Shown here in pieces: positions 18,590-28,570 of a stretch of DNA of 64,000 nt. Numbering within the stretch: the stretch's first letter is position 1; the number at the start of each line of letters is the position of its first letter. Source of the stretch: Psychrobacter sp. M13 (GTDB lineage: Bacteria > Pseudomonadota > Gammaproteobacteria > Pseudomonadales > Moraxellaceae); contig NZ_CP132194.1 of assembly GCF_030718935.1 (NCBI RefSeq), positions 248,001-312,000 on the forward strand, given 5' to 3'. A program made the translations under genes and the position numbers. Under the pieces are notes generated by a model. The model did no database searches and was not told the DNA's origin. It saw only the letters and a list, made by a program, of their open reading frames with translations.

Positions 18590-19711
18590 TTACTCTGTAG
18601 TTTCATCCGTACAAAACAAACCATTAAAGCAGTCCTTATCTCCAATTTCATCCCAGATTGAAGGTATCCGTAGTGCTTTGTCTAATTGATAGCGTGCGAT
18701 AGCCCAATGACCTACTTCACGACCCTCTTCATCTGTATTTGGAGCAGGATATTTTTGCTGACGCTCGCTATCAGGTAATGCCAAAAAATTCAGAAATTTT
18801 TGCGCATCCTCAGCTAGAATGCTATTAGGATGTTTTGATAGTTGCTGTATCATTTGCTCGTCTTCAGGCATCATAAACTCACGAATAGCATCATCTGTCC
18901 ACTGAGTATTTTCTGCACCAAAGAAAATGATATAGCGATAAAAATCCAATAAGTATCGGGCATCTTTAACCCTGTAGCCATCAGGGTACTGCTGAATATA
19001 ATTTTCCCAAAAAAGAGCTCGTTTGATTAAGTCTTCAAAAGAAACTGTAACTGAAGCATCACTCCAAAATGTGTCTTGATTATCTATTGCCATACGTTGA
19101 ATAAAAGCACTTTGATCTTCACGTAGGTAAGGGGTAAAAATGTCAGCCATTGCTTTTAAGTTATGAGTAAAAGAAAAGTACCCTTCACCTTCATCATAGA
19201 TACTAACATCCGTATCGTTTTTAACAAGACCAACCAAATACTGATCGCGTGGCGTTAACGTCTTTAACTGTGCTGAGGATAAGCCCTCACCATAATAAAG
19301 CTCATAAATAGCACCGTTAAAAGTCTCAAGGTTCAATTCTGAATCCAAATCACTGGCTAAAAACCGATCATACATCGCCTGATAGCTTTTCAGTAACGTC
19401 ACTACCTCAGCATTATTAGCGGTAGGTAAGCAGGCTTTTAGCTGATCTTGAATACCGTAAATAGCTTCGATTTTACTGTCGCTATCGACTTTTTGCATAG
19501 TTTGACTAAGTGCTATACAGTCTTTTGCCATTATGGTTTTGTCGTTAGATACTTTTGATTCTGAGGGGGTAGTCATTTTTACTGGTAGCTTTATCGTTGG
19601 CTGTTTGGTGACTTGAACAGCAGGCGTGTCAGCGATTTCAGCTTTTGGCTGGCAAGCACTCATTGAGAGCAATGTGCTCAATAATATTAAGATGAAAGTA
19701 TATTTTTGCAT
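18590..19711 (-). CDS. Lipoprotein of unknown function
   Basis: This 373-residue protein starts MQKYTFILILLSTLLSMSAC with a lipobox and Cys20 as the lipidated residue, followed by a disordered Pro/Thr/Lys-rich linker (about 21-55). The remainder is mainly helical, with TPR-like spacing in places (for example FEDLIKRALFWENYIQQYPDGYRVKDARYLLDFYRY and the stretch near LSKHPNSILAEDAQKFLNFL). I do not recognise a family. The residue after the lipidated Cys is Gln, not Asp, which favours sorting to the outer membrane. It lies 25 bp downstream of the hydrolase lipoprotein gene on the same strand, so the two probably form an operon and may act together at the envelope. Confidence 0.7.
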   Translation of the reverse strand: MQKYTFILILLSTLLSMSACQPKAEIADTPAVQVTKQPTIKLPVKMTTPSESKVSNDKTIMAKDCIALSQTMQKVDSDSKIEAIYGIQDQLKACLPTANNAEVVTLLKSYQAMYDRFLASDLDSELNLETFNGAIYELYYGEGLSSAQLKTLTPRDQYLVGLVKNDTDVSIYDEGEGYFSFTHNLKAMADIFTPYLREDQSAFIQRMAIDNQDTFWSDASVTVSFEDLIKRALFWENYIQQYPDGYRVKDARYLLDFYRYIIFFGAENTQWTDDAIREFMMPEDEQMIQQLSKHPNSILAEDAQKFLNFLALPDSERQQKYPAPNTDEEGREVGHWAIARYQLDKALRIPSIWDEIGDKDCFNGLFCTDETTE

Positions 19712-19736
19712 AGGTCACCCTTTACTGACATACAGA

Positions 19737-21269
19737 CTACTTTGCACAGTATAAGTTATTTTTTCGACTACCATCTCGTTGTGTGGCAAAGTTATTAGGA
19801 TCGATCAAATAGTTAACGACTTGATTATCGACACAATAGCTCAAATCCGCTAGCGCCAAAGTATGTCCATCACTACGACGAGTCAATAATGTGGCATTTA
19901 GATATTTTTGCATCATCTGCGCATTGATATAAGGCGTCGCAGGATCGTTAGTTTGTGCAACTAATAACAGTGGCGGTGCCGATAGCTGCATCTTTGGAAT
20001 ATGCGGCACATCACTACCCGCTATAGGCCAATAATAGCAGGCATCTAATATCTCTTCATCATTAAATTCGCGATAATCATCCCAAGTGAGCTGCGCATCG
20101 ATACGTTTTATCTCATCAATATAGTCCATCTTTTTATCGTTAGTTGGTGCACCATCAGCACAGCTAATCGAGGCAAAAGTCGCATAATCGACGTCGTTCT
20201 TTGAGTCGTCAATAAGGGTTTTGAATAGCTCAAAGTCTTTATTATTAATACTAACCAATAACTCATTAAGCAGTGGCCACTGCTCAGGCCAGGTTAGCAA
20301 ATCGCCTAATACCCAAGACATATTCATAGTCGAGATAAGCTGATGGTCTAAATCATAGAGTTCATTGTTTTCGATATATAGATATAACTTAGCGAGTTTG
20401 GCTTCAGCCTGTTGTACGGTACTCGTATCTGCAAAATAACACTCTGTCTGCTGGCGACAAGACTGGACAAAGCGCTCAAAGGTTCGTTGAGCCTCTTGGG
20501 CTTGATTATAAGCCACTTGTAAGTCAGTTTCGTTGAGATTGACGATACCATCAAGGACACCTGCTCGCAGATGGGTTGGGAACTTTTCAGCATAGAGCGC
20601 GGCGATTTTGGTGCCGTAAGAGTAGCCGATTAGATTTATTTTTGGCGCATCTATGGCCTTGCGTATGGCTTCTATATCATCTACTGCGTAGTCAGCGCCC
20701 AATTGCGCCAATAGATCATTGGGCGTGTGCTCCCAGCAGCCTTTGGTAAACTGCTCTACATCCTCTGGAAACAGCATTCTCGCGGTGGTGCTACATTTGA
20801 CCGTAGGCGTGCTTGGATAGACACCGCGCGGCGCGTAACCAATGATATCAAAGTGTTTGGACAGCTTGGCATAAGCGGCAGAGTCAATAGCAGAGACATC
20901 TAGCCCAGACTGTCCAGGCCCACCAGAGATATTTATCAGTGTACCGAGCTTATCCTCATCAGAGCCAGTAGCGGGCAGGCGTGATAATGCCAATTTAATA
21001 ACCGTTGGTTTATCCATCGTTTCGAGCGCTTGTTGCAACGGTACCTCGATAGTAGCGCACTCTAATGAGTCGGTTGCGACATAGCTTGGGAACCATTTGG
21101 CAAAGCTCAATTGCGTACAAGGTTGCCAGTTAATACCCTCTTTACTATAAGTAGAGCGCTCTTCATCTGTGGTCTTTTGCTGGGTTAACGGTGCGGTGGT
21201 TGGCGCACAGCTACCACAAGCAAGGGTAGTCGCTGTGAGTAAAGTAATAGAAAGCAGTTTAGAGAACAT
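19737..21269 (-). CDS. Alpha/beta-hydrolase lipoprotein, TAP-like peptidase family
   Basis: From the ATG at 21269 the protein has 510 residues and begins MFSKLLSITLLTATTLAC, a lipobox with Cys18. A TTG nine codons upstream is possible but would precede the signal sequence. The hydrolase core shows the oxyanion-region motif NISGGPGQSGLD (about 115-125), the nucleophile elbow IGYSYGTKIAAL (Ser in GYSYG, about 220), and a C-terminal TAP-like segment (LLLVAQTNDPATPYINAQMM with the acid, and the catalytic His in RRSDGHTLA, about 475). Members cleave short peptides from the N-terminus (proline-iminopeptidase or tripeptidyl-peptidase type). The lipid anchor places it at the envelope, probably facing the periplasm. 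It is co-transcribed with the next lipoprotein gene. Confidence 0.82.
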   Translation of the reverse strand: MFSKLLSITLLTATTLACGSCAPTTAPLTQQKTTDEERSTYSKEGINWQPCTQLSFAKWFPSYVATDSLECATIEVPLQQALETMDKPTVIKLALSRLPATGSDEDKLGTLINISGGPGQSGLDVSAIDSAAYAKLSKHFDIIGYAPRGVYPSTPTVKCSTTARMLFPEDVEQFTKGCWEHTPNDLLAQLGADYAVDDIEAIRKAIDAPKINLIGYSYGTKIAALYAEKFPTHLRAGVLDGIVNLNETDLQVAYNQAQEAQRTFERFVQSCRQQTECYFADTSTVQQAEAKLAKLYLYIENNELYDLDHQLISTMNMSWVLGDLLTWPEQWPLLNELLVSINNKDFELFKTLIDDSKNDVDYATFASISCADGAPTNDKKMDYIDEIKRIDAQLTWDDYREFNDEEILDACYYWPIAGSDVPHIPKMQLSAPPLLLVAQTNDPATPYINAQMMQKYLNATLLTRRSDGHTLALADLSYCVDNQVVNYLIDPNNFATQRDGSRKNNLYCAK

Positions 21270-21681
21270 GGAGCAATTAGACCTATAAAATAGCAAGTTT
21301 GACTTAAGTTTTTAGATAGCGATGGCGAGTATTATAGAGATATAACTGGCGAATACATCAATTATAAATATTATTTTAATATAGCTTATCATTGATTGCA
21401 GGTTATTGATTTAATTTATATTAGTATTGTATTTTTATAGCCTTTGTTTGCTCAAATTGATTAAAGTTAGTTTGGCTAAGGGCGGATAGTTCTACTGACA
21501 AGCATTATAAGAGCAAGAAAAATCTGACAAACTAGTGGGTTGATGCCCAAGTAAAGTTGGGACGTTAAGTCAGTAAGTGTTCGTTTGTAACTGTAAATTG
21601 AATAATTTTATGCACCCCCTATAAACAGATGATCTAAAATAATTTTAGACATCAATAATAACTAAATCACTAAGGCGCATC
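21270..21681. other. Divergent spacer between the hydrolase lipoprotein and the OYE gene
   Basis: This 412-bp AT-rich region must contain both divergent promoters. I see no coding sequence and no strong palindrome beyond a short CCCAA/TTGGG hairpin near 21546-21561. Confidence 0.4.
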
Positions 21682-22794
21682 ATGACACACGATATATTAT
21701 TTCAACCCGTTAAAATGGGCACGCAAACGCTAAAAAACCGTATTATTATGGCACCCTTGACGCGCCTACGGGCGGTTGAGCCAGGTGATGTCCCTACAGC
21801 ATTAGCAGGCGAATACTATTCACAGCGCGCAGCAGGTGCAGGTCTAGTCATAACAGAGGCGACACAAGTATCGTTTCAAGCCAAAGGCTATGCTGGCGCG
21901 CCCGGATTGCATACGCAAGATCAAATGACAGCGTGGAAAGTAATCGTCGACAATGTCCATGCCAAAGGTGGCAAGATCGTCGTTCAGCTCTGGCATACTG
22001 GTCTGGTCGCTCATGATAGCGTCCAACCTGATGGCGGGGCACCAATCTCCGCATCAGATGTCGATGTCGGTGCGCGTACCTCGTTACGTGATAGTGACAA
22101 TAAGGCCATTCGCGTTGAAACCACACCACCGCGCGCCGCGACACTTGCTGAGATTGAGCAAGTCATCAAAGACTTCGCTGATGCTACTAAAATGGCAAAA
22201 CAAGCTGGCTTCGATGGCGTAGAAGTACATGGCGCACATGGCTATCTGTTGCACCAGTTTTGGGTTGAGCAAACCAATAAGCGTAGTGATGAGTACGGCG
22301 GTAGTCGTGAGAACCGCGCGCGCTTGACTCTCGACGTTATCGATGCCTGTGTTGAGGCGTGGGACAAGGATCATGTAGGTGTGCGCATCTCGCCACAGGG
22401 TACATTTAACGCGGTAGAGGCAGGCTATGATGAAGACGATAATATTTGGATGGTTGAGCAAATCAATAAGCGTGATTTGATGTATTTGCATCTATCTGAG
22501 CCTGACTGGGCAGGTGGCACGCCTTATAACGATGGTTTCCGTCAGCGTATCCGTGCTGCCTTTGATAATATGATTATCGCGGCGGGCGGCTATACGGCGG
22601 ACAAAGCTGATAAAAATGTCAAAGCAGGCTATATCGATGCGGCAGCCTTTGGGCGTGATTATATTGCCAATCCTGATTTGGCTGAGCGTATTCGCGAAGG
22701 CAAACCATTAAACGAGCAGCATCCAGAGACTTTTTATGGAGGCGGTGCTGAAGGCTATACAGATTATCCTTTTTTAGCTCAAAAACGTGCCTAA
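21682..22794 (+). CDS. nemA: Old Yellow Enzyme family alkene/N-ethylmaleimide reductase
   Basis: This is an FMN-dependent NAD(P)H oxidoreductase of 370 residues, the usual OYE length. It begins DILFQPVKMGTQTLKNRIIM, with the FMN-binding APLTRLRA (about 25), QLWHTGLVAH (about 103-112), GFDGVEVHGAHGYLLHQF (about 176-193, containing the substrate-binding His-x2-His variant) and NKRSDEYGGSRENRARL (about 199-215). Enzymes of this group reduce activated C=C bonds and nitro compounds or nitrate esters, which serves detoxification of electrophiles. No nemR-like regulator is adjacent. The start is supported by an AAGGCG sequence. A terminator follows at 22826-22862. The physiological substrate is not readable from the sequence. 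Confidence 0.88.
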   Translation: MTHDILFQPVKMGTQTLKNRIIMAPLTRLRAVEPGDVPTALAGEYYSQRAAGAGLVITEATQVSFQAKGYAGAPGLHTQDQMTAWKVIVDNVHAKGGKIVVQLWHTGLVAHDSVQPDGGAPISASDVDVGARTSLRDSDNKAIRVETTPPRAATLAEIEQVIKDFADATKMAKQAGFDGVEVHGAHGYLLHQFWVEQTNKRSDEYGGSRENRARLTLDVIDACVEAWDKDHVGVRISPQGTFNAVEAGYDEDDNIWMVEQINKRDLMYLHLSEPDWAGGTPYNDGFRQRIRAAFDNMIIAAGGYTADKADKNVKAGYIDAAAFGRDYIANPDLAERIREGKPLNEQHPETFYGGGAEGYTDYPFLAQKRA

Positions 22795-22825
22795 GTAGAC
22801 GTTGAGTACTTGTCTTTATAAAATA

Positions 22826-22862
22826 AAAATTCACTCTATTATTATAATAGGGTGAATTTTTT
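22826..22862 (+). terminator. Intrinsic terminator after nemA
   Basis: AAAATTCACTCTATT (22826-22840) pairs with AATAGGGTGAATTTT (22846-22860) with one mismatch and a 5-nt loop, ending in a T-run. Confidence 0.85.
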
Positions 22863-23020
22863 AATATAGCAGGATGGTTTGTTGATGCCACGAAACTATC
22901 TTCTTTAATTTCACAAATTTTATAAGGTTAAGATGGTTAACACTTATTGAGCAAAATAACTGCGCATATAAAATAGCGTTGCACAAGTTGTCATCAATAC
23001 GCAGATATTAGAATGTAGTA

Positions 23021-24382
23021 TCAGACCACTTCACCGCAAACAAAACCACTAGCCCACGCCCATTGGAAGTTGTAACCACCCAGCCAGCCTGTGACATCAA
23101 GCACTTCGCCAATGAAGTACAGCCCATCTTGTAGATTGCTTTGCATCGTTTTTGAGGAAATCTCGTCGGTGTTGACACCGCCGCGAGTTACCTCAGCGGT
23201 GCGATAGCCCTCAGTGCCAGAAGGTTTGAGTTGCCAGCCATTAATCGCTGACCCAATCTCTTGTAAGCGCTCATCTTTAATATTAGCCAGCTCAGTCTCC
23301 TTTACCTCTTCCCATAACATAGTTTGTAGCGCCACTAGCAGCTTTTTGGGTAGCTGATTATCCGTATTCTCTGCCAGCACAGTGCGAACGAGTTGCTTGG
23401 GATGTGATTTCTTATGCGCTAATAATAACGCGGTAATGTCAATGTCAGGTAATAGATTGATCTCAATCATCTCGCCCGTTTGCCAGTAATTGGACAACTG
23501 TAGCATCGCAGGGCCAGATAGGCCACGATGAGTAAAGAGTAGAGGCAGCTTAAAGGCAGTACGAGTATTGCTGGCGACAACAGGTAAGCTAATACCAGAC
23601 AGAGCACGCAGGATTTCACCGGTTCTATCGGTAAAGGTAAACGGCACGAGGCTGGCATCAGTAGTCAGTAATTGATGACCGAACTGCTGTGCCAGCTCGT
23701 AACCGAGGCCGCTAGCGCCCATCGTTGGGATAGATAGCCCGCCAGTGGCAACCACTAATGATTCGCAGCTGTAATTGGTTTGCGATGTTTTACTCTGAGC
23801 TGCGGTATCATGCAGCTCTTTCTTACTGAGTTTTTTACTCGTGAGTAACTGAAAGCGTTTGCTGACATCTTGCCTGTGATCTGAATTGGGTGTTTTAACC
23901 TGATCGACTTGCGTATTGAGCTTGACTTGCACACCAGCGGCGCTACATTCATCCAGTAGCATAGTGACGATATCTTGCGCTGAATCATCACAAAACAGCT
24001 GCCCATGTTCGCGCTCATGATAGGCAATCTTATGCTGCTCAACCATAGCGATAAACTCCCAGCTCGGATAACGGCTGAGCGCTGATTTACAAAAGTGTTC
24101 GTTTGCGCCGATAAAATGCTCAGATTCGACAAAGTAATTGGTAAAATTGCAGCGACCACCGCCTGACATGAGGATCTTCTTGCCTACTTTATTGGCGTGA
24201 TCAAGCACTAGTACACGGCGGCCTCGGCGACCAGCAGTCAGTGCACAGTATAAGCCTGATGCGCCAGCACCAATAATAATGACATCAAAATGATTACTAA
24301 TAGACTTGCTAATTGTTGACTGATTATTCACGGAATGACGGTCTCGCTTTACGGGTACTGCTTGGTTTGGTGTTTGACTCAT
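23021..24382 (-). CDS. HI0933/BaiN-family FAD-dependent oxidoreductase
   Basis: The 453-residue flavoprotein has an N-terminal extension of about 30 residues, then the FAD-binding motif DVIIIGAGASGLYCALTAGR. The family-specific KKILMSGGGRCNFTN follows (about 67-81), then the mid-protein VVATGGLSIPTMGASGLGYELA (about 209) and the C-terminal GEVLDVTGWLGGYNFQWAW (about 423). It belongs to the HI0933/YhiN family, whose substrates are largely unassigned; one distant clostridial member acts in bile-acid metabolism. It is probably a cytosolic housekeeping flavoprotein. No adjacent same-strand partner exists, since the liv operon is divergent 464 bp away. Confidence 0.85.
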   Translation of the reverse strand: MSQTPNQAVPVKRDRHSVNNQSTISKSISNHFDVIIIGAGASGLYCALTAGRRGRRVLVLDHANKVGKKILMSGGGRCNFTNYFVESEHFIGANEHFCKSALSRYPSWEFIAMVEQHKIAYHEREHGQLFCDDSAQDIVTMLLDECSAAGVQVKLNTQVDQVKTPNSDHRQDVSKRFQLLTSKKLSKKELHDTAAQSKTSQTNYSCESLVVATGGLSIPTMGASGLGYELAQQFGHQLLTTDASLVPFTFTDRTGEILRALSGISLPVVASNTRTAFKLPLLFTHRGLSGPAMLQLSNYWQTGEMIEINLLPDIDITALLLAHKKSHPKQLVRTVLAENTDNQLPKKLLVALQTMLWEEVKETELANIKDERLQEIGSAINGWQLKPSGTEGYRTAEVTRGGVNTDEISSKTMQSNLQDGLYFIGEVLDVTGWLGGYNFQWAWASGFVCGEVV

Positions 24383-24846
24383 AATGATAACTTCTGGCGT
24401 AAGTTCAGATGGGTAATAGGAGGTTTCTAAATTATATCATGCCAGCGTTAGGCTCTATCTATGATTGAAATATTTTCTTTAATAATGAGCTCTCAACGCA
24501 CGCTGACTTTGAAATTTATGATACCTCTCACAATAACAAATTAAACAATAATAAATTAAGAATACTGAAGAGGTTAGTAATGGACACTTCGTTACTACGT
24601 TTTTTGTGGACAAGTTATGTTTGTTTCTATAAGGTTGAAGTATAGAAGTTGTTAACTAATACTAGCGTAGTGCTTTTTTACCTTACTACTTATTAATATT
24701 ATAAAAGTTTTAAATTGAAGCACTTAGCGTCTCAGAACCACTCAGGTATATAAACTCAGTTCGTTAGAGAATTTACTTGAATGGTTAAGTTAAACAGCTT
24801 ATTTAAATATTGTCACGGATGACAATACTAAGATGAAAGGGAATTT
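24383..24846. other. Intergenic region upstream of the liv-type operon
   Basis: This 464-bp AT-rich divergent spacer shows no coding sequence. The right end provides the livH ribosome-binding site (AAAGGGAA, 5 nt before the ATG). The operon promoter is presumably within the last 250 bp, but I cannot place it with confidence. Confidence 0.4.
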
Positions 24847-25725
24847 ATGGATATCCTACAACTGCTAATCAGTGGTATCGCTAACGGTTGTATTTACGGA
24901 CTACTAGCACTAGGTTTCGTTCTGATTTACAAAGCCTCTGAGGCAGTCAATTTTGCCCAAGGCGACATGCTGATGCTTGGCGCCTTTTTAGGTATAGCCT
25001 TTATCAATGCCGATGAAGCAAACCTGCCATTTCTATTAGGTATCACTTTAGCTTCCATTATTATGGGTGTATTCGGCTACCTGCTAGATCGGTTTGTGCT
25101 ACGCGGTATCTTTGGTCAGCCGCAGTTCGCTATGGTTATTTTGACCATTTCGATCGGCTTTTTGATTCGCTTTGGTGCTGGTGTGATTTGGGGGTATAGT
25201 CCAGTCTCATTACAGACGCCATTTTCGGGTAAGATGCTAGCGCTAGGCTCACTCAGTATCGCTTACGTCGATATCATTATTATCATCTCTACTATTGCCT
25301 TAACCTCCGTTTTATACTTCTTTTTTGCTCATACTAGGCTCGGTATCGCTATGCAAGCGAGTAGTCAAAACCAGATGGCGGCTTACTATATGGGCATTCC
25401 TGTCAAGCGCGTCAATGGTATCGTTTGGGCATTGTCAGGTGTTGTCGCAGCTCTTGCGGGTATATTATTCGCAGCCAAAGGCGCCATCGAGCCTTCCGTT
25501 GGATTACTATTCGGTATCAAAGCTTTTGCCGCTGCTGTGATTGGCGGGTTAGGATCTCTACCAGGTGCTCTTGCAGGTGGCTTATTGATCGGGGTGATAG
25601 AGCCTTTTGCCAGCCGTTATCTACCGTTAGGCCTGAGCCAGATTGCGCCTTATGTGGTGATGTTAATTGTGCTAATTGTACGTCCTGGTGGCATTTTCTC
25701 TCAGGTTAAACAGAAAAAAGTATAG
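24847..25725 (+). CDS. livH: Branched-chain-amino-acid-type ABC transporter permease, LivH family
   Basis: This 292-residue inner-membrane protein has about eight hydrophobic helices. The family start is MDILQLLISGIANGCIYGLL, with LIYKASEAVNFAQGDMLMLG (about 27-46) and the C-terminal EAA-like cytoplasmic loop KAFAAAVIGGLGSLPGALAG (about 222-241). It forms the translocation pore with the LivM-type subunit encoded next. It is the first gene of a five- or six-gene operon (livH, livM, livG, livF, acyl-CoA ligase, binding protein). LivH-type permeases carry amino acids, urea, short amides or carboxylates. Here the acyl-CoA ligase inside the operon hints at a carboxylic-acid substrate, which is inference only. 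Confidence 0.92.
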   Translation: MDILQLLISGIANGCIYGLLALGFVLIYKASEAVNFAQGDMLMLGAFLGIAFINADEANLPFLLGITLASIIMGVFGYLLDRFVLRGIFGQPQFAMVILTISIGFLIRFGAGVIWGYSPVSLQTPFSGKMLALGSLSIAYVDIIIIISTIALTSVLYFFFAHTRLGIAMQASSQNQMAAYYMGIPVKRVNGIVWALSGVVAALAGILFAAKGAIEPSVGLLFGIKAFAAAVIGGLGSLPGALAGGLLIGVIEPFASRYLPLGLSQIAPYVVMLIVLIVRPGGIFSQVKQKKV

Positions 25726-25861
25726 TACGCGTTTTGGATTAACAGCATAGCTTGCGCTTAGTAACAGCGCCGAACAGATTTATAATAGGTTGTCAGCTTT
25801 GACTTTTTGATAACTTAGCACATTTTATACATTCATACATTCTCAAGGATGAGTACTGTCA

Positions 25862-26959
25862 ATGAAAGCCCAGTTTAAACACAGCTATGATCAAGATATT
25901 AATATCTTTGAAGATAAGCGCCAGCTTTTCAAATATGGCATTCTTATCTCTTTACTCCTATTGGCACCTTGGCTGCTGAGCAACTATTATATTAGTGAGC
26001 TTAGTGCTATTTTGATTTGGTCCATCTCAGGGCTTGGTCTGATGCTATTGACGGGTCATACAGGACAGGTCAGCTTAGGTCATGCCGCCTTTATGGCTAT
26101 AGGGGCGTTCAGTCATTTAGCGCTCATGAGCCGAGGCTGGAATTTTATACCCGCTCTCATTGCTTGCGCACTCATCACAGGTGTGATTGGCGCCTTGATT
26201 GCTCGGCCAATTTTGAGAACGAGCGGTATCTATTTGGCGATTGCGACCTTAGCGCTTAGTATTATCATCGAAGACATCGCTATCGTTGCCGAACCCATTA
26301 CTGGTGGGATCTCTGGTACTTTTGCACCGCCTATTACTATGTTTGGCTTTACCATTGATCGCTATATTACGCCAAAAGCGTTTTATTACTTATGTCTAAC
26401 ACTCGTTACATTAATTACGCTTGCTTACGTCAATCTACTGAGAAGCAGCACGGGGCGCTCCTTTTTAGCTATTAGAGATAGTGAAGTATCTGCGCGTGCG
26501 CTAGGCGTCAATGTACCACAAGCTAAGACCCTAGCTTTTAGCATCTCTTGTGCGATTACCGCTATCGGCGGCGCTATGTACGGCCATTTTGTACAAGCGG
26601 TCAACTACGAGAGCTTTACCGTTATTATCTCTATCACTATCTTATTGCAAATTGTCATTGGCGGTTTAGGCTCCATACATGGCGCATTTTTTGGCGCGAT
26701 TGTCGTGGTGCTACTACCGCAAGTCATCGCTATTTTAGGCGACACTCTTGGTCAAAGTGCTATCGCTGGTGTTACCAGTATCCCTGGTATCGATACCGCG
26801 TTATTCGCCTTGGTCATCGTGATAATGATTATCTACGAGCCACGTGGTATATACGGTATATGGATAAAAGTGCGTACGTGGTTCAGGATGTTTCCGTTGT
26901 ATCGAAAAGGGCTATTTCGTCGCTCCAAAACTTACCTTAAAACGGAGCGTATGCGATGA
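25862..26959 (+). CDS. livM: Branched-chain-amino-acid-type ABC transporter permease, LivM family
   Basis: This 365-residue membrane protein pairs with LivH. A 40-residue cytosolic N-terminus is followed by about ten hydrophobic helices. The family motif LTGHTGQVSLGHAAFMAIGA lies near residues 61-80, and the ABC-contact loop (TGRSFLAIRDSEVSARALGV, about 200-219) is present. A 40-residue basic cytosolic tail (about 325-365) is longer than usual. The spacer from livH is 136 bp, long for an operon, and holds AAGGATGAG before the ATG. The last codons overlap livG by 4 bp, indicating translational coupling. Confidence 0.92.
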   Translation: MKAQFKHSYDQDINIFEDKRQLFKYGILISLLLLAPWLLSNYYISELSAILIWSISGLGLMLLTGHTGQVSLGHAAFMAIGAFSHLALMSRGWNFIPALIACALITGVIGALIARPILRTSGIYLAIATLALSIIIEDIAIVAEPITGGISGTFAPPITMFGFTIDRYITPKAFYYLCLTLVTLITLAYVNLLRSSTGRSFLAIRDSEVSARALGVNVPQAKTLAFSISCAITAIGGAMYGHFVQAVNYESFTVIISITILLQIVIGGLGSIHGAFFGAIVVVLLPQVIAILGDTLGQSAIAGVTSIPGIDTALFALVIVIMIIYEPRGIYGIWIKVRTWFRMFPLYRKGLFRRSKTYLKTERMR

Positions 26960-27723
26960 GCTTATTACAAGTAGAGTCATTATCTATCTCATTTGGCGGT
27001 GTCAAAGCAGTCGATAACATCAGCTTTGAGGTAAACGAGGGTGAGATATTTACTATCGTGGGTCCCAATGGCGCGGGCAAGTCGACTATTTTTAATTTGA
27101 TTAGTCGCTTGTATGAGCCACTAAATGGTCGCATTACTTTTGATGGTACTGACATCACAAGCTTGCCTGCGCACGATATTGCCAAACTTGGCATTGCTCG
27201 CACCTTCCAGAACATTGAGCTGTTTGATCACTCAAGCGTGCTACAAAACCTATTGATTGGTCGTCATTCTCAGCGCAATACCTCTTGGATACAAGAGATG
27301 TTATTTTTACCAAAGGTACGTCAAAGTGAACGTGATCATCGTTTGCATGTCGAAAAAATCATAGATTTTTTGGATTTAGCGCCTTATCGAGATCAGCTGA
27401 TTGCAGGTTTACCTTATGGTATTCGCAAAGTCGTCGAAATTGCTCGCGCATTGGCAGCCAATCCCAAACTTATTTTGCTCGACGAACCAGCATCTGGTCT
27501 GAGCGTGGAAGAAACCTCTGAGATGGCATGGTGGATTGAAGATATGCAAAAGGACTTAGGGTTGACTATTTTGATGGTAGAGCATGATATGAGCTTAGTC
27601 AATCGAGTATCAGATCGAGTGCTAGCAGTAGCTGAAGGTAAGTTCTTGGCTCAAGGTACTGCAGCTGAGGTTCAAGCAAATCCACAAGTCATTGAGGCTT
27701 ATCTCGGACAGGAGGCTATCTGA
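26956..27723 (+). CDS. livG: ABC transporter ATP-binding protein, LivG family
   Basis: This 255-residue ATPase has Walker A GPNGAGKST (about 36-44), the LivG-typical IARTFQNIELF Q-loop (about 83), Walker B LILLDEPASGL (about 174-184) and the switch His in LMVEHDMSLV (about 210). The signature is degenerate (LPYGIRKVVEIARAL in place of LSGGQ), as in most LivG proteins. It energises the LivH/LivM pore with LivF. ATG overlaps the end of livM by 4 bp, and its stop overlaps the livF start by 1 bp. The chain of overlaps shows a single transcription unit. Confidence 0.93.
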   Translation: MSLLQVESLSISFGGVKAVDNISFEVNEGEIFTIVGPNGAGKSTIFNLISRLYEPLNGRITFDGTDITSLPAHDIAKLGIARTFQNIELFDHSSVLQNLLIGRHSQRNTSWIQEMLFLPKVRQSERDHRLHVEKIIDFLDLAPYRDQLIAGLPYGIRKVVEIARALAANPKLILLDEPASGLSVEETSEMAWWIEDMQKDLGLTILMVEHDMSLVNRVSDRVLAVAEGKFLAQGTAAEVQANPQVIEAYLGQEAI

Positions 27724-28565
27724 TGCAAGGTATAAAAAAACCAGTGTCATCGGCAGCGCCTGCCACTGAGCTCAAGCTAGTTGATTCAGAAGTGCCCAAT
27801 AATGTGCTTGAAGTCCGTAATCTTGAATCGTTTTACGGCCCTGTTATGGCATTAAGAGGTGTCAGTTTAGAAGTGCCAAAAGGCAAAGTAGTCACTATCT
27901 TGGGTGCTAATGGCGCAGGCAAAACCACCTTAATGAAAACGGTATCTGGCGTCATTAATCCTCGTAAAGGTGCCGTATGGTTTCAGGGTGAACGTATCGA
28001 TGGTAATGAGCCTGATCGCCTAGTTAAAAAAGGCTTATCACATGTGCCAGAGGGCCGGGAAGTTTTTCCATTTCTCAGTGTCGCTGAGAACCTAGCAATG
28101 GGCGCTTATACACGTAATGATAAATCTGAAATACAACGCGACATCGAGATGATATATGACTATTTTCCCATACTAAAAGATCGCCGCGATCAAGCCGCTG
28201 GTACGATGTCTGGCGGTCAGCAGCAAATGTTAGCGATTGGACGCGGACTGATGTCACGTCCGTCACTTATGCTCCTTGATGAGCCTTCTCTTGGATTGTC
28301 ACCATTATTAGTGCAAGAGATCTTTACTATTATTCGCAGGTTGAACAAAGAGCAAGGCGTGACGATTTTACTCGTTGAACAAAACGCTAGAGTGGCTTTG
28401 GCAGCCGCGGATTATGGTTATGTATTAGAGACTGGCCGTATTGTCATGGCAGGTTCAGCAGATAAACTGCTGCATTCTGATGATATTAAAGAGTTTTACC
28501 TCGGACAAACCAAAGATGACACCGCAGAAGCCACTCGGTGGAAACGCAAAAAGACTTGGCGGTGA
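27723..28565 (+). CDS. livF: ABC transporter ATP-binding protein, LivF family
   Basis: This 280-residue ATPase has Walker A GANGAGKTT (about 61-69), a canonical signature MSGGQQQMLAIGRGLMSRP (about 162-180), Walker B LMLLDEPSLGLSP (about 181-193) and the switch His replaced by Gln (LLVEQNARVA), typical of LivF. It carries about 28 extra N-terminal residues (GIKKPVSSAAPATELK...) compared with E. coli LivF (237 aa) and a basic C-terminal tail RWKRKKTWR. The start overlaps the livG stop (TGATG-type junction). The acyl-CoA ligase begins 5 bp after its stop. Confidence 0.93.
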   Translation: MQGIKKPVSSAAPATELKLVDSEVPNNVLEVRNLESFYGPVMALRGVSLEVPKGKVVTILGANGAGKTTLMKTVSGVINPRKGAVWFQGERIDGNEPDRLVKKGLSHVPEGREVFPFLSVAENLAMGAYTRNDKSEIQRDIEMIYDYFPILKDRRDQAAGTMSGGQQQMLAIGRGLMSRPSLMLLDEPSLGLSPLLVQEIFTIIRRLNKEQGVTILLVEQNARVALAAADYGYVLETGRIVMAGSADKLLHSDDIKEFYLGQTKDDTAEATRWKRKKTWR

Positions 28566-28570
28566 TAACT